From positions 1,108,714 through 1,172,713 of the forward strand of contig NZ_JAAAFX010000004.1 of assembly GCF_019352895.1 (NCBI RefSeq): 64,000 nucleotides of DNA, given 5' to 3'. Below are positions 57,369 to 64,000 of the stretch, in pieces (the first letter of the stretch is position 1; every line of letters starts with the position of its first letter). This stretch comes from Variovorax boronicumulans. GTDB lineage: Bacteria; Pseudomonadota; Gammaproteobacteria; Burkholderiales; Burkholderiaceae_C. The notes beneath the pieces are model-generated. The model was not told the origin of the DNA, did not search any database, and was given only the letters and a program-made list of their open reading frames with translations. The translations under genes were made by a program, and so were the position numbers.

Positions 57369-58835
57369 TCATGCAGCATGACCGGCCTCCTTGTTGTTGT
57401 TGTCGTCGTTCGACGCGAGATTCACGGCGGCGGCCGTCACGGCCTGCACCACCCGCTCCATGCGCATGGAGCGCGAGCCCTTGACCAGCACGCTGGCGGT
57501 ACGGGGCAGTTGTTCGCGCACCGCGGCCTGCAGCGCGTCGATGTCGCCGAAGTGCCGGCCGTCACGGCGCTGGCGCGCGTCGTCGAAGGCCGCGACGCTG
57601 TGCGCCGTGGCGTCGCCCAGCGCGAACAGCACGTCGATGCCCTGCTCGCGCGCCCAGGTGCCGACTTCGGCATGGAAGCCCTCGGACTGGTCACCCACCT
57701 CGGCCATGTCGCCCAGCACCAGCAGGCGCGGCCCGGGCAGCGCGGCCAGCACGTCGATGGCGGCGCGCACGGAGTCGGGGTTGGCGTTGTAGCTGTCGTC
57801 GATCAGCACCAGCGTGCGGTCGTCGGCCATCTGCAGTTCGAGCGCGCGCGAGCGGCCCTTGACCGGCTCGAAGGCCGCCAGGCCCTCGGCGATCTTCTCG
57901 ACCGACACGCCGGTGGCCAGCGCGCAGGCCGTGGCGGCCAGCGCGTTGATCACGTTGTGGCGTCCGGCGATGCGCAATGTCGTGTGGAAGGCGCCGAGCG
58001 GCGTGCGCACCTCGACCTGCCAGGCGCCATGCGCCCAGGTCGCGCTGCCCAGCGAAATGTCGGCATCGGGCGTGTCGCCGAAGGTCATGCAGCGGCGCGT
58101 CGCGCCTTCGCGCGCGATCTCGTTCCACAGCGGGGTGAAGGCGTCATCGGCCGGGAACACCGCGGTGCCGTTGTCGGGCAGCGCCGAGAACACGGCCGCG
58201 TTCTCCAGCGCCACCGCCTCGACGGTGCGCATGAATTCCTGGTGCTCGCGCTGCGCGTTGTTGACCAGGGCGATGGTCGGCTTGGCGATGGCCGCCAGCC
58301 GCGCGATCTCGCCCGGATGGTTCATGCCCAGTTCGACCACCGCGAGCTGGTGCTGCGGGCGCAGCCGCAGCAGCGTGAGCGGCAGGCCGATCTCGTTGTT
58401 GAAGTTGCCGACCGTGGCGAACGCGCGCTCGCCCCAGGCGGCCTGCAGGATCGTCGCGATCATCTGCGTGACGGTGGTCTTGCCGTTGCTGCCGGTCACG
58501 GCCACCAGCGGCAGCGCGAACTGCGCGCGCCATCCGGCCGCCAGCGCGCCCAGGGCCTGCAGGGTGTCGGGCACCTCGAGGCCCGCCAGGCCGGCTTCGC
58601 GCAGGCCGCCGTGGGCGATGGCCGCGACGGCGCCGCTGGCGCGGGCCTCGGCCAGGAAGGCGTTGGCATCGAAGCGTTCGCCCTTGAGCGCGACGAACAG
58701 GTCGCCGGGCTGCAGCGTGCGGCTGTCGGAGTGCACGCGCGCGATCGGCGTGGCGGGGTCGCCCACCAGGCGGGCGCCGGGCACCCAGGCCAGCACCTGG
58801 CCCAGCGTCGTCATGGTGGCGTTGGCTTGCGTCAT
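57369..58835 (-). CDS. murF: UDP-N-acetylmuramoyl-tripeptide--D-alanyl-D-alanine ligase
   Basis: This 488-residue Mur ligase adds D-Ala-D-Ala to the stem peptide. It shows the substrate domain DSRTLQPGDLFVALKGERFDA (residues 36-56), ATP loop VTGSNGKTTVTQMIA, NNEIGLPLTLL, GMNHPGEIARLA and DDSYNANPDSV. The C-terminus is slightly Asn/Asp-rich (ASNDDNNNKE). ATG 58835 overlaps the murE stop by 4 nt. Confidence 0.96.
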   Translation of the reverse strand: MTQANATMTTLGQVLAWVPGARLVGDPATPIARVHSDSRTLQPGDLFVALKGERFDANAFLAEARASGAVAAIAHGGLREAGLAGLEVPDTLQALGALAAGWRAQFALPLVAVTGSNGKTTVTQMIATILQAAWGERAFATVGNFNNEIGLPLTLLRLRPQHQLAVVELGMNHPGEIARLAAIAKPTIALVNNAQREHQEFMRTVEAVALENAAVFSALPDNGTAVFPADDAFTPLWNEIAREGATRRCMTFGDTPDADISLGSATWAHGAWQVEVRTPLGAFHTTLRIAGRHNVINALAATACALATGVSVEKIAEGLAAFEPVKGRSRALELQMADDRTLVLIDDSYNANPDSVRAAIDVLAALPGPRLLVLGDMAEVGDQSEGFHAEVGTWAREQGIDVLFALGDATAHSVAAFDDARQRRDGRHFGDIDALQAAVREQLPRTASVLVKGSRSMRMERVVQAVTAAAVNLASNDDNNNKEAGHAA

Positions 58836-60334
58836 GCGGCGCCCCTTGCCGTCAACGCGTCGATGGCATGCACACGGTCGGAGAACACGATGCGCTCGCC
58901 CGCGATCTCCTGCCAGGCCTCGTGACCCTTGCCGGCGATCAGCACCACGTCTTCGGGCGCGGCCTGGGCTAGCGTGGCCGCGATGGCGGCGGCACGGTCG
59001 GGCTCGACCTGGGCCGCCTCGGGCCGGGACAGGCCCAGCAAGATCTGGCTCAGGATGGCGGCCGGCTTCTCGCTGCGCGGGTTGTCGCTGGTCAGCACCA
59101 CGCGGTCGGCCTGGCGCTCGGCCACGGCGGCCATCATCGGGCGCTTGGTCGCATCGCGGTCGCCACCGCAGCCGAACACGCACCACAGCTTGCCGCCGCG
59201 TTGGTCGGCCAGCGGGCGCAGGCCGGCCAGCGCCTTGTCGAGCGCATCGGGCGTGTGGGCGTAGTCGACCACCGCCAGCGGCCGACCGGGCAGCGCGACG
59301 CGCTCCATGCGGCCGGGCACGCTGTGCAGGCCGCGGCAGGCGTCGACCGCCTGCACCAGCGTCATGCCCAGCGCGCGCAGCGCACCGATCACGCCCAGCA
59401 GGTTGGCCACGTTGTACTGGCCGATGAGCTGCGTGGCGAGCGGCTGCGGCGCTGCGCCCTGCTCGACCACCTCGAAGGACAGGCCTTCGGCGCCGTAGTG
59501 GATGTTCTGGGCCATCAGCCGCGCCGCGCCGCCGTTGGCGGAGGTGGTCCAGATGTCGAGCGCGCCGGTGCCGCGGTCGATCAGCTGGGCCACCAGGCTC
59601 GCGCCGTGCAGGTCGTCGATGTTGACCACCGCCGCGCCCAGGCCCGGCCAGCGGAACAGCTCGGCCTTGGCTTCCCAGTAGGCGTCCATGTCGCCGTGGT
59701 AGTCGAGGTGGTCCTGCGTGAAGTTGGTGAACACCGCCACGCGGATCTCGCAGCCGTCGAGCCGGCGCTCGGCGATGCCGATCGACGAGGCCTCGATGGC
59801 GCAGGCGCTGAAGCCGCGCGCCACGAAACCGCGCAGCTCGCGCTGCAGCATCACCGGGTCGGGCGTGGTCAGGCCGGTGTGGACCATGTCGGGCGGCACG
59901 CCGATGCCCAGCGTGCCGACCAGCGCGCAGGGTCCCTGGCCGGGCCGCTGCGACAGCGCCTCGGCCAGCCACCAGGCGGTCGAGGTCTTGCCGTTGGTGC
60001 CGGTGACGGCGATCAGCGGGATCTGGCTCGAGGGCTGGCCGTAGAAGGAGGATGCGATCGGGCCGGTGGCGGCCTTGAGGCCGGGGAAGGATGCGATGCC
60101 CTCGTGTTCGAAGCCGAAGGCCTCGACGCCCTCGCGCTCGACTAGGCAGGCGACCGCGCCCTGCGCCAGCGCCGCGGCCACATGGGCGCGGCCGTCGGTG
60201 GCGGCGCCGGGCCAGGCGATGAAGGCGTCGCCGTCGCCGACGCGGCGGCTGTCTGCATGCAGGTCGCCCGGCACGCACGAACGCAGCCAGTGCGCGGCTT
60301 CGTTGGGGCTGGAAAGGAGGCGTTCGTCGTCCAT
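58832..60334 (-). CDS. murE: UDP-N-acetylmuramoyl-tripeptide synthetase (meso-diaminopimelate type)
   Basis: This 500-residue Mur ligase attaches the third stem residue. It has ADSRRVGDGDAFIAWPG near residue 27, VTGTNGKTSTAWWLAEAL, NFTQDHLDYHGDMDAY, and the DNPR motif (SDNPRSEKP) that indicates meso-diaminopimelate rather than lysine. The ATG overlaps the last base of the ftsI stop (TAATG), which is typical tight packing. Confidence 0.97.
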   Translation of the reverse strand: MDDERLLSSPNEAAHWLRSCVPGDLHADSRRVGDGDAFIAWPGAATDGRAHVAAALAQGAVACLVEREGVEAFGFEHEGIASFPGLKAATGPIASSFYGQPSSQIPLIAVTGTNGKTSTAWWLAEALSQRPGQGPCALVGTLGIGVPPDMVHTGLTTPDPVMLQRELRGFVARGFSACAIEASSIGIAERRLDGCEIRVAVFTNFTQDHLDYHGDMDAYWEAKAELFRWPGLGAAVVNIDDLHGASLVAQLIDRGTGALDIWTTSANGGAARLMAQNIHYGAEGLSFEVVEQGAAPQPLATQLIGQYNVANLLGVIGALRALGMTLVQAVDACRGLHSVPGRMERVALPGRPLAVVDYAHTPDALDKALAGLRPLADQRGGKLWCVFGCGGDRDATKRPMMAAVAERQADRVVLTSDNPRSEKPAAILSQILLGLSRPEAAQVEPDRAAAIAATLAQAAPEDVVLIAGKGHEAWQEIAGERIVFSDRVHAIDALTARGAA

Positions 60335-62091
60335 TAGAAACTCTCGTCGACGCCCTTGGTCAGGACCAGCGGCTTCACCGCCAGGTCGGGCGCCACATTC
60401 ATCATGCGCAGCGTCTGCTGCACCACTTCGCTGAACACCGGGGCGGCGGCGATGCCGCCGAAGTAGCGGCCGTCACCGGGCTCGTCGATCATCACGCCCA
60501 CGATGATGCGCGGCGTCTCGATCGGCGCCATGCCGGTGAACCAGGCGCGGTACTTGTTGCTGGCGTAGCCCTTGCCGACCTGCTTGTGCGCGGTGCCGGA
60601 CTTGCCGCCGACGGAATAGCCCACGGTCTGCGCCAGCTGGCCGGTGCCGCCGGGGCCCGCGGCCATCTGCAGCATCTTGCGCACCGCGTGCGCGTTCTCG
60701 GCCGAGAACACGCGCACGCCGACGGCCGGCTCCGAACTCTTCAGCATGGTCACCGGGATGATGCTGCCGTCGTGCGCGAAGGAGGTGTACGAATGTGCCA
60801 TCTGAAACAGCGAGGCCGACAGGCCGTAGCCGTAGGCCATGGTGGCCTGCTCGACCGGCTTCCAGTTCTTCCAGGGCCGCAGCCGGCCGGTGACCGCGCC
60901 GGGGAACTGGATCTGCGGCTTCTGGCCGTAGCCGAGCGCGGTGTAGGTGTCCCACATCTCGTGGGGCGTCATCTTCTGCGCGATCTTGAGCGCGCCGACG
61001 TTGCTGGACTTCTGGATCACGCCCTCGACCGTCAGCGCGCCGTAGTTGTGCGTGTCGCTGATGGTGAAGCCGCCGATCTGGTAGCGGCCGGGGGCGGTGT
61101 CGATGATGGTCGACGGCTTGACGCGGCCCGCCTCGAGCGCCATCCCGACGGTGATCGGCTTCATGGTCGAGCCGGGCTCGAAGGTGTCGGTGATGGCGCG
61201 GTTGCGCAGCTGTTCGCCGGTCAGGTTCTGGCGCTTGTCGGGCACGTAGCTCGGGTAGTTGGCCAGCGCCAGCACTTCGCCGGTGATGGCGTCGAGCACC
61301 ACCACGCTGCCGGCCTTGGCCTTGCGTGCGATCACCGCGTCGCGCAGCTTCTGGTAGGCGAAGAACTGCACCTTGCTGTCGACGCTGAGCTGGATGTCCT
61401 TGCCGTCGAGCGGCGGCACGGTCTCGCCCACGCCCTCGACCACGCGGCCCAGCCGGTCCTTGATCACGCGGCGCGAGCCGGCCTTGCCGGCCAGCTCCTT
61501 GTCGAACGCGAGCTCGATGCCTTCCTGGCCGTGGTCTTCCACGTTGGTGAAGCCGACCACGTGCGCGGCGGCCTCGCCTTCGGGGTACTGGCGCTTGTAT
61601 TCCTTGCGCTGGTAGATGCCCTTGAGGTTGAGGTCGGCGATCTGCTTGGCGATGGGCGCATCGACCTGGCGCTGGATCCAGACGAAGGTCTTGTCCTCGT
61701 CCTCGAGCTTCTTGTCGAAATCCTTCTGCGCCATGCCCAGCAGCTTGGCCACCTGCCTGAGCTTGGCCCGCACCTCGGGGTCGTTGCGCTCGACGTCTTC
61801 CGGGATGGCCCAGATGCTGGGCGCGACCACGCTCGACGCCAGCAGCAGGCCGTTGCGGTCGAGGATGCGGCCGCGGTTGGCCGGGAGCTCGAGCGTGCGC
61901 GCGAAGCGCACCTCGCCCTGGCGCTGGAAGAAGTCGTTGCCGATCACCTGCACATAGGTGGCGCGGGCGGCCAGCACCACGAAGCCGAGCGCGATCGCGG
62001 CCACGATGAACTTGCTGCGCCAGACCGGCGTCTTGCTCGCGAGCAAGGGGCTGGTCGTGTACTGGACGCTGCGGCTGTTGCGGGCCATCAA
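60334..62091 (-). CDS. ftsI: Septal peptidoglycan transpeptidase FtsI (PBP3)
   Basis: This 585-residue class B penicillin-binding protein has an N-terminal membrane anchor (KFIVAAIALGFVVLAARATYV), a pedestal domain (RGRILDRNGLLLASS) and a transpeptidase domain. The nucleophile is S308 in FEPGSTMKP, followed by SSN (QKSSNVGALKIAQ) and KSGT (VGGKSGTAHKQVG). It cross-links septal peptidoglycan with FtsW. It overlaps ftsL by 4 nt. Confidence 0.97.
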   Translation of the reverse strand: MMARNSRSVQYTTSPLLASKTPVWRSKFIVAAIALGFVVLAARATYVQVIGNDFFQRQGEVRFARTLELPANRGRILDRNGLLLASSVVAPSIWAIPEDVERNDPEVRAKLRQVAKLLGMAQKDFDKKLEDEDKTFVWIQRQVDAPIAKQIADLNLKGIYQRKEYKRQYPEGEAAAHVVGFTNVEDHGQEGIELAFDKELAGKAGSRRVIKDRLGRVVEGVGETVPPLDGKDIQLSVDSKVQFFAYQKLRDAVIARKAKAGSVVVLDAITGEVLALANYPSYVPDKRQNLTGEQLRNRAITDTFEPGSTMKPITVGMALEAGRVKPSTIIDTAPGRYQIGGFTISDTHNYGALTVEGVIQKSSNVGALKIAQKMTPHEMWDTYTALGYGQKPQIQFPGAVTGRLRPWKNWKPVEQATMAYGYGLSASLFQMAHSYTSFAHDGSIIPVTMLKSSEPAVGVRVFSAENAHAVRKMLQMAAGPGGTGQLAQTVGYSVGGKSGTAHKQVGKGYASNKYRAWFTGMAPIETPRIIVGVMIDEPGDGRYFGGIAAAPVFSEVVQQTLRMMNVAPDLAVKPLVLTKGVDESF

Positions 62092-62414
62092 CCGCCCCTT
62101 CGCGCTGCCGGCGGCGCCGGGGGCGGCGCCGGGATCGGCGGGATCACCGTGCCGTCGGGGCGCACGTACTGCGTGATCGCCGGCGTGGTGGTGCGCATCT
62201 TGAGCTGCTCCTTGGCCAGCCGCTCGACGCGCAGCGGCGTGGCCTGGGCCCGCTTCTCGACCTGCAGCCGATCGCCGTCGACCTCGAGCCGGCGCGCTTC
62301 GGTGTTGGCGCGGTCGAGCTCGGTGAAGAGCAGACGCGAGCGGTACTGCGTGTGGACCAGGAACAGCGCGGTCGCCATCACGGCCATCAGCAGGAGCACG
62401 TTGAGGCGCGCCAT
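62088..62414 (-). CDS. ftsL: Cell division protein FtsL
   Basis: This 108-residue bitopic protein has one membrane segment (residues 4-21) and a periplasmic coiled coil (LLFTELDRANTEARRLEVDGDRLQVE). It ends in a Pro-rich tail (PPIPAPPPAPPAA), a Comamonadaceae-like feature. It sits between rsmH and ftsI as expected for FtsL, with a 1-bp gap to rsmH. Confidence 0.92.
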   Translation of the reverse strand: MARLNVLLLMAVMATALFLVHTQYRSRLLFTELDRANTEARRLEVDGDRLQVEKRAQATPLRVERLAKEQLKMRTTTPAITQYVRPDGTVIPPIPAPPPAPPAARRGG

Positions 62415-62415
62415 G

Positions 62416-63354
62416 TCAGCTCTCGGTGCGCTCCGCGATGCGCAGGATCGCGCTGCGCGAGCGGGGGTTGCCCGCCACCTCGGCCGCCGACGGGCGGACC
62501 CGGCCGAGCGCGCGCAGCTTCATCACCTTGGGCGCCGCGAAGGGCGCGCGGCGGTCGTAGACCTCCTTCGAGTGGGTCGCGATGAACTGCTTGACGATCC
62601 GGTCTTCGAGCGAGTGGAACGCGATCACCGCGAGCCGCCCGCCGGGTTCGAGCACCGAGAGGCTGGCCTCTAGCGCTTGTTGCAGCTCTTCAAGCTCGGC
62701 GTTGATGAAAATCCGAAGAGCCTGAAATGTGCGCGTTGCAGGGTTCTGGCCCTGCTCGCGGGTTTTGACCGCGCCAGCCACGAGCTCGGCCAGCTCGGTG
62801 GTGGTTGAAATTGGGCCCCGTTCTTGTCGGCGAGCATCAATCGCCTTTGCAATCTGAACAGCAAACCGTTCTTCGCCATAGTCACGAATCACCTCTGCAA
62901 TCTGCTGAGTTTCGGCCGTCGCCAGCCAGTCGGCCACGCTTTCGCCGCGCGTGGTGTCCATGCGCATGTCGAGCGGGCCGTCGAAACGAAAAGAAAAACC
63001 CCGTGCGGGGTTGTCGATCTGCGGAGAGCTGATGCCCAAGTCCATGAGCAAGCCGGTCACGCTGCGTGGCGGCAGCTCCCCCAGATTCTTGAAACCCTGG
63101 TGCCGAATCGAAAAACGCGCATCGGTGATGCGCGCTGCTTCGGCCACCGCTTCCGCGTCCTTGTCGAACGCGATGAGCCGGGCCTCCGGCGCCAGTTTTT
63201 CCAGCAGCCGCCGGGTGTGTCCCCCGCGGCCGAAGGTGGCATCGACAAAGGTGCCACCGAGCGCGTCCGGCCGGTCGGCGGTCAGTGCGTCGACCGCTTC
63301 CTCCAGCAAGACGGTGGTGTGGGTCCATGAAGTGTCCAAGGCAGCACTCGTCAT
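62416..63354 (-). CDS. rsmH: 16S rRNA m4C1402 methyltransferase
   Basis: This 312-residue SAM-dependent methyltransferase (MraW) N4-methylates C1402 of 16S rRNA. It has [20 protein letters not shown] (SAM loop, residues 35-54), [23 protein letters not shown], and the C-terminal [19 protein letters not shown] 63354 ([12 protein letters not shown]) shares its last base with the mraZ stop (TGATG), supporting this start. Confidence 0.97.
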   Translation of the reverse strand: MTSAALDTSWTHTTVLLEEAVDALTADRPDALGGTFVDATFGRGGHTRRLLEKLAPEARLIAFDKDAEAVAEAARITDARFSIRHQGFKNLGELPPRSVTGLLMDLGISSPQIDNPARGFSFRFDGPLDMRMDTTRGESVADWLATAETQQIAEVIRDYGEERFAVQIAKAIDARRQERGPISTTTELAELVAGAVKTREQGQNPATRTFQALRIFINAELEELQQALEASLSVLEPGGRLAVIAFHSLEDRIVKQFIATHSKEVYDRRAPFAAPKVMKLRALGRVRPSAAEVAGNPRSRSAILRIAERTES

Positions 63355-63785
63355 CAGAAAGCGAGGTCCTGGAAGGACTCCGAAGCAAGGCCGGCCTGCA
63401 GGGCCTCGGCCTCCTTGGCGTCGTGCGTGGCCTTGTCCCACAGCTCGAAGTGACTGCCCATGCCCAGCAGCAGCGCGTCACGCGAGATGTTGGCCGCGGC
63501 CCGCAGTTCGGGCGACACCAGCACGCGGCCGGTGCCGTCCATGTCGACGTCCATCGCGTTGCCGAGGAACAGGCGCTTGAGCCACTGGTCCTTGAGCGAC
63601 ATCGCGGCGATGCGTTCGCGGAACTCTTCCCAGGCCGGGCGCGGGAAGACCATCAGGCAGCCGTGCGGATGACGGGTGATCGTGAGTTGACCGCCGGCCG
63701 TTGCGGCCAGCACGTCACGATGCCGGGTCGGCACTGAAAGGCGACCCTTGGCATCCAGACTCAGCGATGAAGCGCCTTGAAACAC
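63354..63785 (-). CDS. mraZ: Transcriptional regulator MraZ
   Basis: This 143-residue SpoVT/AbrB-fold protein has two DxxxR elements ([10 protein letters not shown] and [14 protein letters not shown]). It is a DNA-binding repressor of its own operon in other bacteria. GTG 63785 is chosen because it yields the canonical N-terminus [14 protein letters not shown], with AAGGG upstream. An upstream GTG at 63821 is open but has no spaced ribosome site. Its presumed operator lies just upstream. Confidence 0.93.
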   Translation of the reverse strand: MFQGASSLSLDAKGRLSVPTRHRDVLAATAGGQLTITRHPHGCLMVFPRPAWEEFRERIAAMSLKDQWLKRLFLGNAMDVDMDGTGRVLVSPELRAAANISRDALLLGMGSHFELWDKATHDAKEAEALQAGLASESFQDLAF

Positions 63786-63830
63786 GGCCACGAAACCCTT
63801 GTGATGGGACAGCGCGGGCACCTCGACGAG

Positions 63831-63875
63831 GCACTAACCGACACTTTTTCCCACTTAACTGCACTTTTTTCCACT
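63831..63875 (-). promoter_or_regulatory. MraZ-type operator: five AGTG repeats at 10-bp period
   Basis: On the minus strand AGTG(G/C/G/T/C) begins at positions 63875, 63865, 63855, 63845 and 63835, each exactly 10 bp apart, separated by A/T-rich spacers. MraZ in E. coli and Mycoplasma binds direct repeats of about this size and period near the mraZ promoter. Five regular copies just upstream of mraZ make autoregulation of the dcw cluster very likely. Confidence 0.82.
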
Positions 63876-63900
63876 GTAGCAGCAAAGTTCAGGCGTGCAA
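63873..63900 (-). promoter_or_regulatory. Sigma70-like promoter of the dcw cluster (Pmra)
   Basis: Minus-strand TTGCAC (63900-63895) and TACAGT (63878-63873) are separated by 16 bp, near the consensus -35 and -10. The -10 overlaps the first AGTG repeat, so an operator-bound MraZ would block polymerase. No other strong candidate was seen before mraZ. Confidence 0.6.
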
Positions 63901-63943
63901 TCAGGCGTCGCGAGTATTTTTTGTAATGGAATCAACGACTTAG

Positions 63944-63971
63944 CGCGGTTTCCGAACCTTCGGAAACCGCG
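63944..63971. other. 13-bp perfect inverted repeat upstream of the dcw promoter
   Basis: CGCGGTTTCCGAA (63944-63956) pairs perfectly with TTCGGAAACCGCG (63959-63971). It lies about 45 bp upstream of the -35. No U-tract follows on either strand, so it may be a Rho-independent-like boundary element for an upstream gene outside the window or a structural repeat. Confidence 0.5.
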
Positions 63972-64000
63972 AATTCCGTTGCAAATGAAGCACTTAGCTC

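Noticed and set aside
55962..58925. A 987-codon plus-strand frame opposite mraY and murF
   Set aside because: This spans several genuine minus-strand genes and has the composition typical of a shadow frame in high-GC DNA.

Overview
The window is a compact, GC-rich betaproteobacterial chromosome segment. It most likely comes from a member of the Comamonadaceae close to Variovorax. I infer this from several things together: high-GC codon use, Bug/Tct-type tripartite tricarboxylate transport genes, a complete division and cell-wall (dcw) cluster in the Burkholderiales order ending in lpxC, and a dispersed intergenic repeat whose core reads GCCCGGCAAAGCCGGTTCC. No rRNA, tRNA, CRISPR array, prophage or classical insertion sequence was seen. 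No gene-free stretch exceeds about 270 bases.

Layout. 1-4738: the 5' end of a probable HNH endonuclease gene, divergent from ribF-ileS-lspA, which ends in a hairpin terminator. 4836-12192: a perfect 16-bp LacI-type palindrome, a LacI-family regulator, a complete ABC importer (binding protein, two permeases, ATPase), a metallophosphoesterase joined to it by a 4-nt overlap, and a Na/Pi-cotransporter-like protein. This looks like a phosphodiester or organophosphate scavenging locus. 12200-23863: small-molecule transport and catabolism, with a BASS-type transporter and divergent LysR, quinone oxidoreductase, DUF5672 protein, an SDR with an altered active site, a DMT exporter, a gamma-glutamyltransferase-like enzyme with a Bug binding protein and LysR, and tctBA. 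24089-28564: an orphan GspE-like ATPase in an overlapping operon with a spermidine-synthase-like protein and a deoxyinosine glycosylase, then a secreted Lys/Ala-rich protein and TatD. 28652-32937: a PDZ-less S1C protease and a moxR-DUF58-VWA operon interrupted by a repeat element flanked by 20-bp direct repeats. 32981-44472: a response regulator, a large lipoprotein, a YqiA-like hydrolase, an RNB ribonuclease, TonB-like, aroE, mtgA, GNAT, DUF2809, plsC, cdsA-like and ruvC.

44491-63900 (minus strand) is the dcw cluster: mraZ-rsmH-ftsL-ftsI-murE-murF-mraY-murD-ftsW-murG-murC-ddlB-ftsQ-ftsA-ftsZ, then lpxC and an unannotated-looking 58-residue membrane protein. Many start and stop codons overlap, which suggests translational coupling. 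The operon begins with a sigma70-like promoter overlapping five AGTG repeats at an exact 10-bp period, the expected MraZ autoregulatory operator. MurD carries an unusual acidic, low-complexity insertion of about 210 residues.

The most notable non-textbook observations are the repeat insertion with its 20-bp flanking duplication between moxR and the DUF58 gene, the MurD insertion, the phosphodiester-type transport locus with its palindromic operator, and a roughly 126-bp inverted-repeat element that includes the ftsZ stop codon. No wholly new multi-gene system is convincingly present; most of the region is conserved housekeeping DNA.
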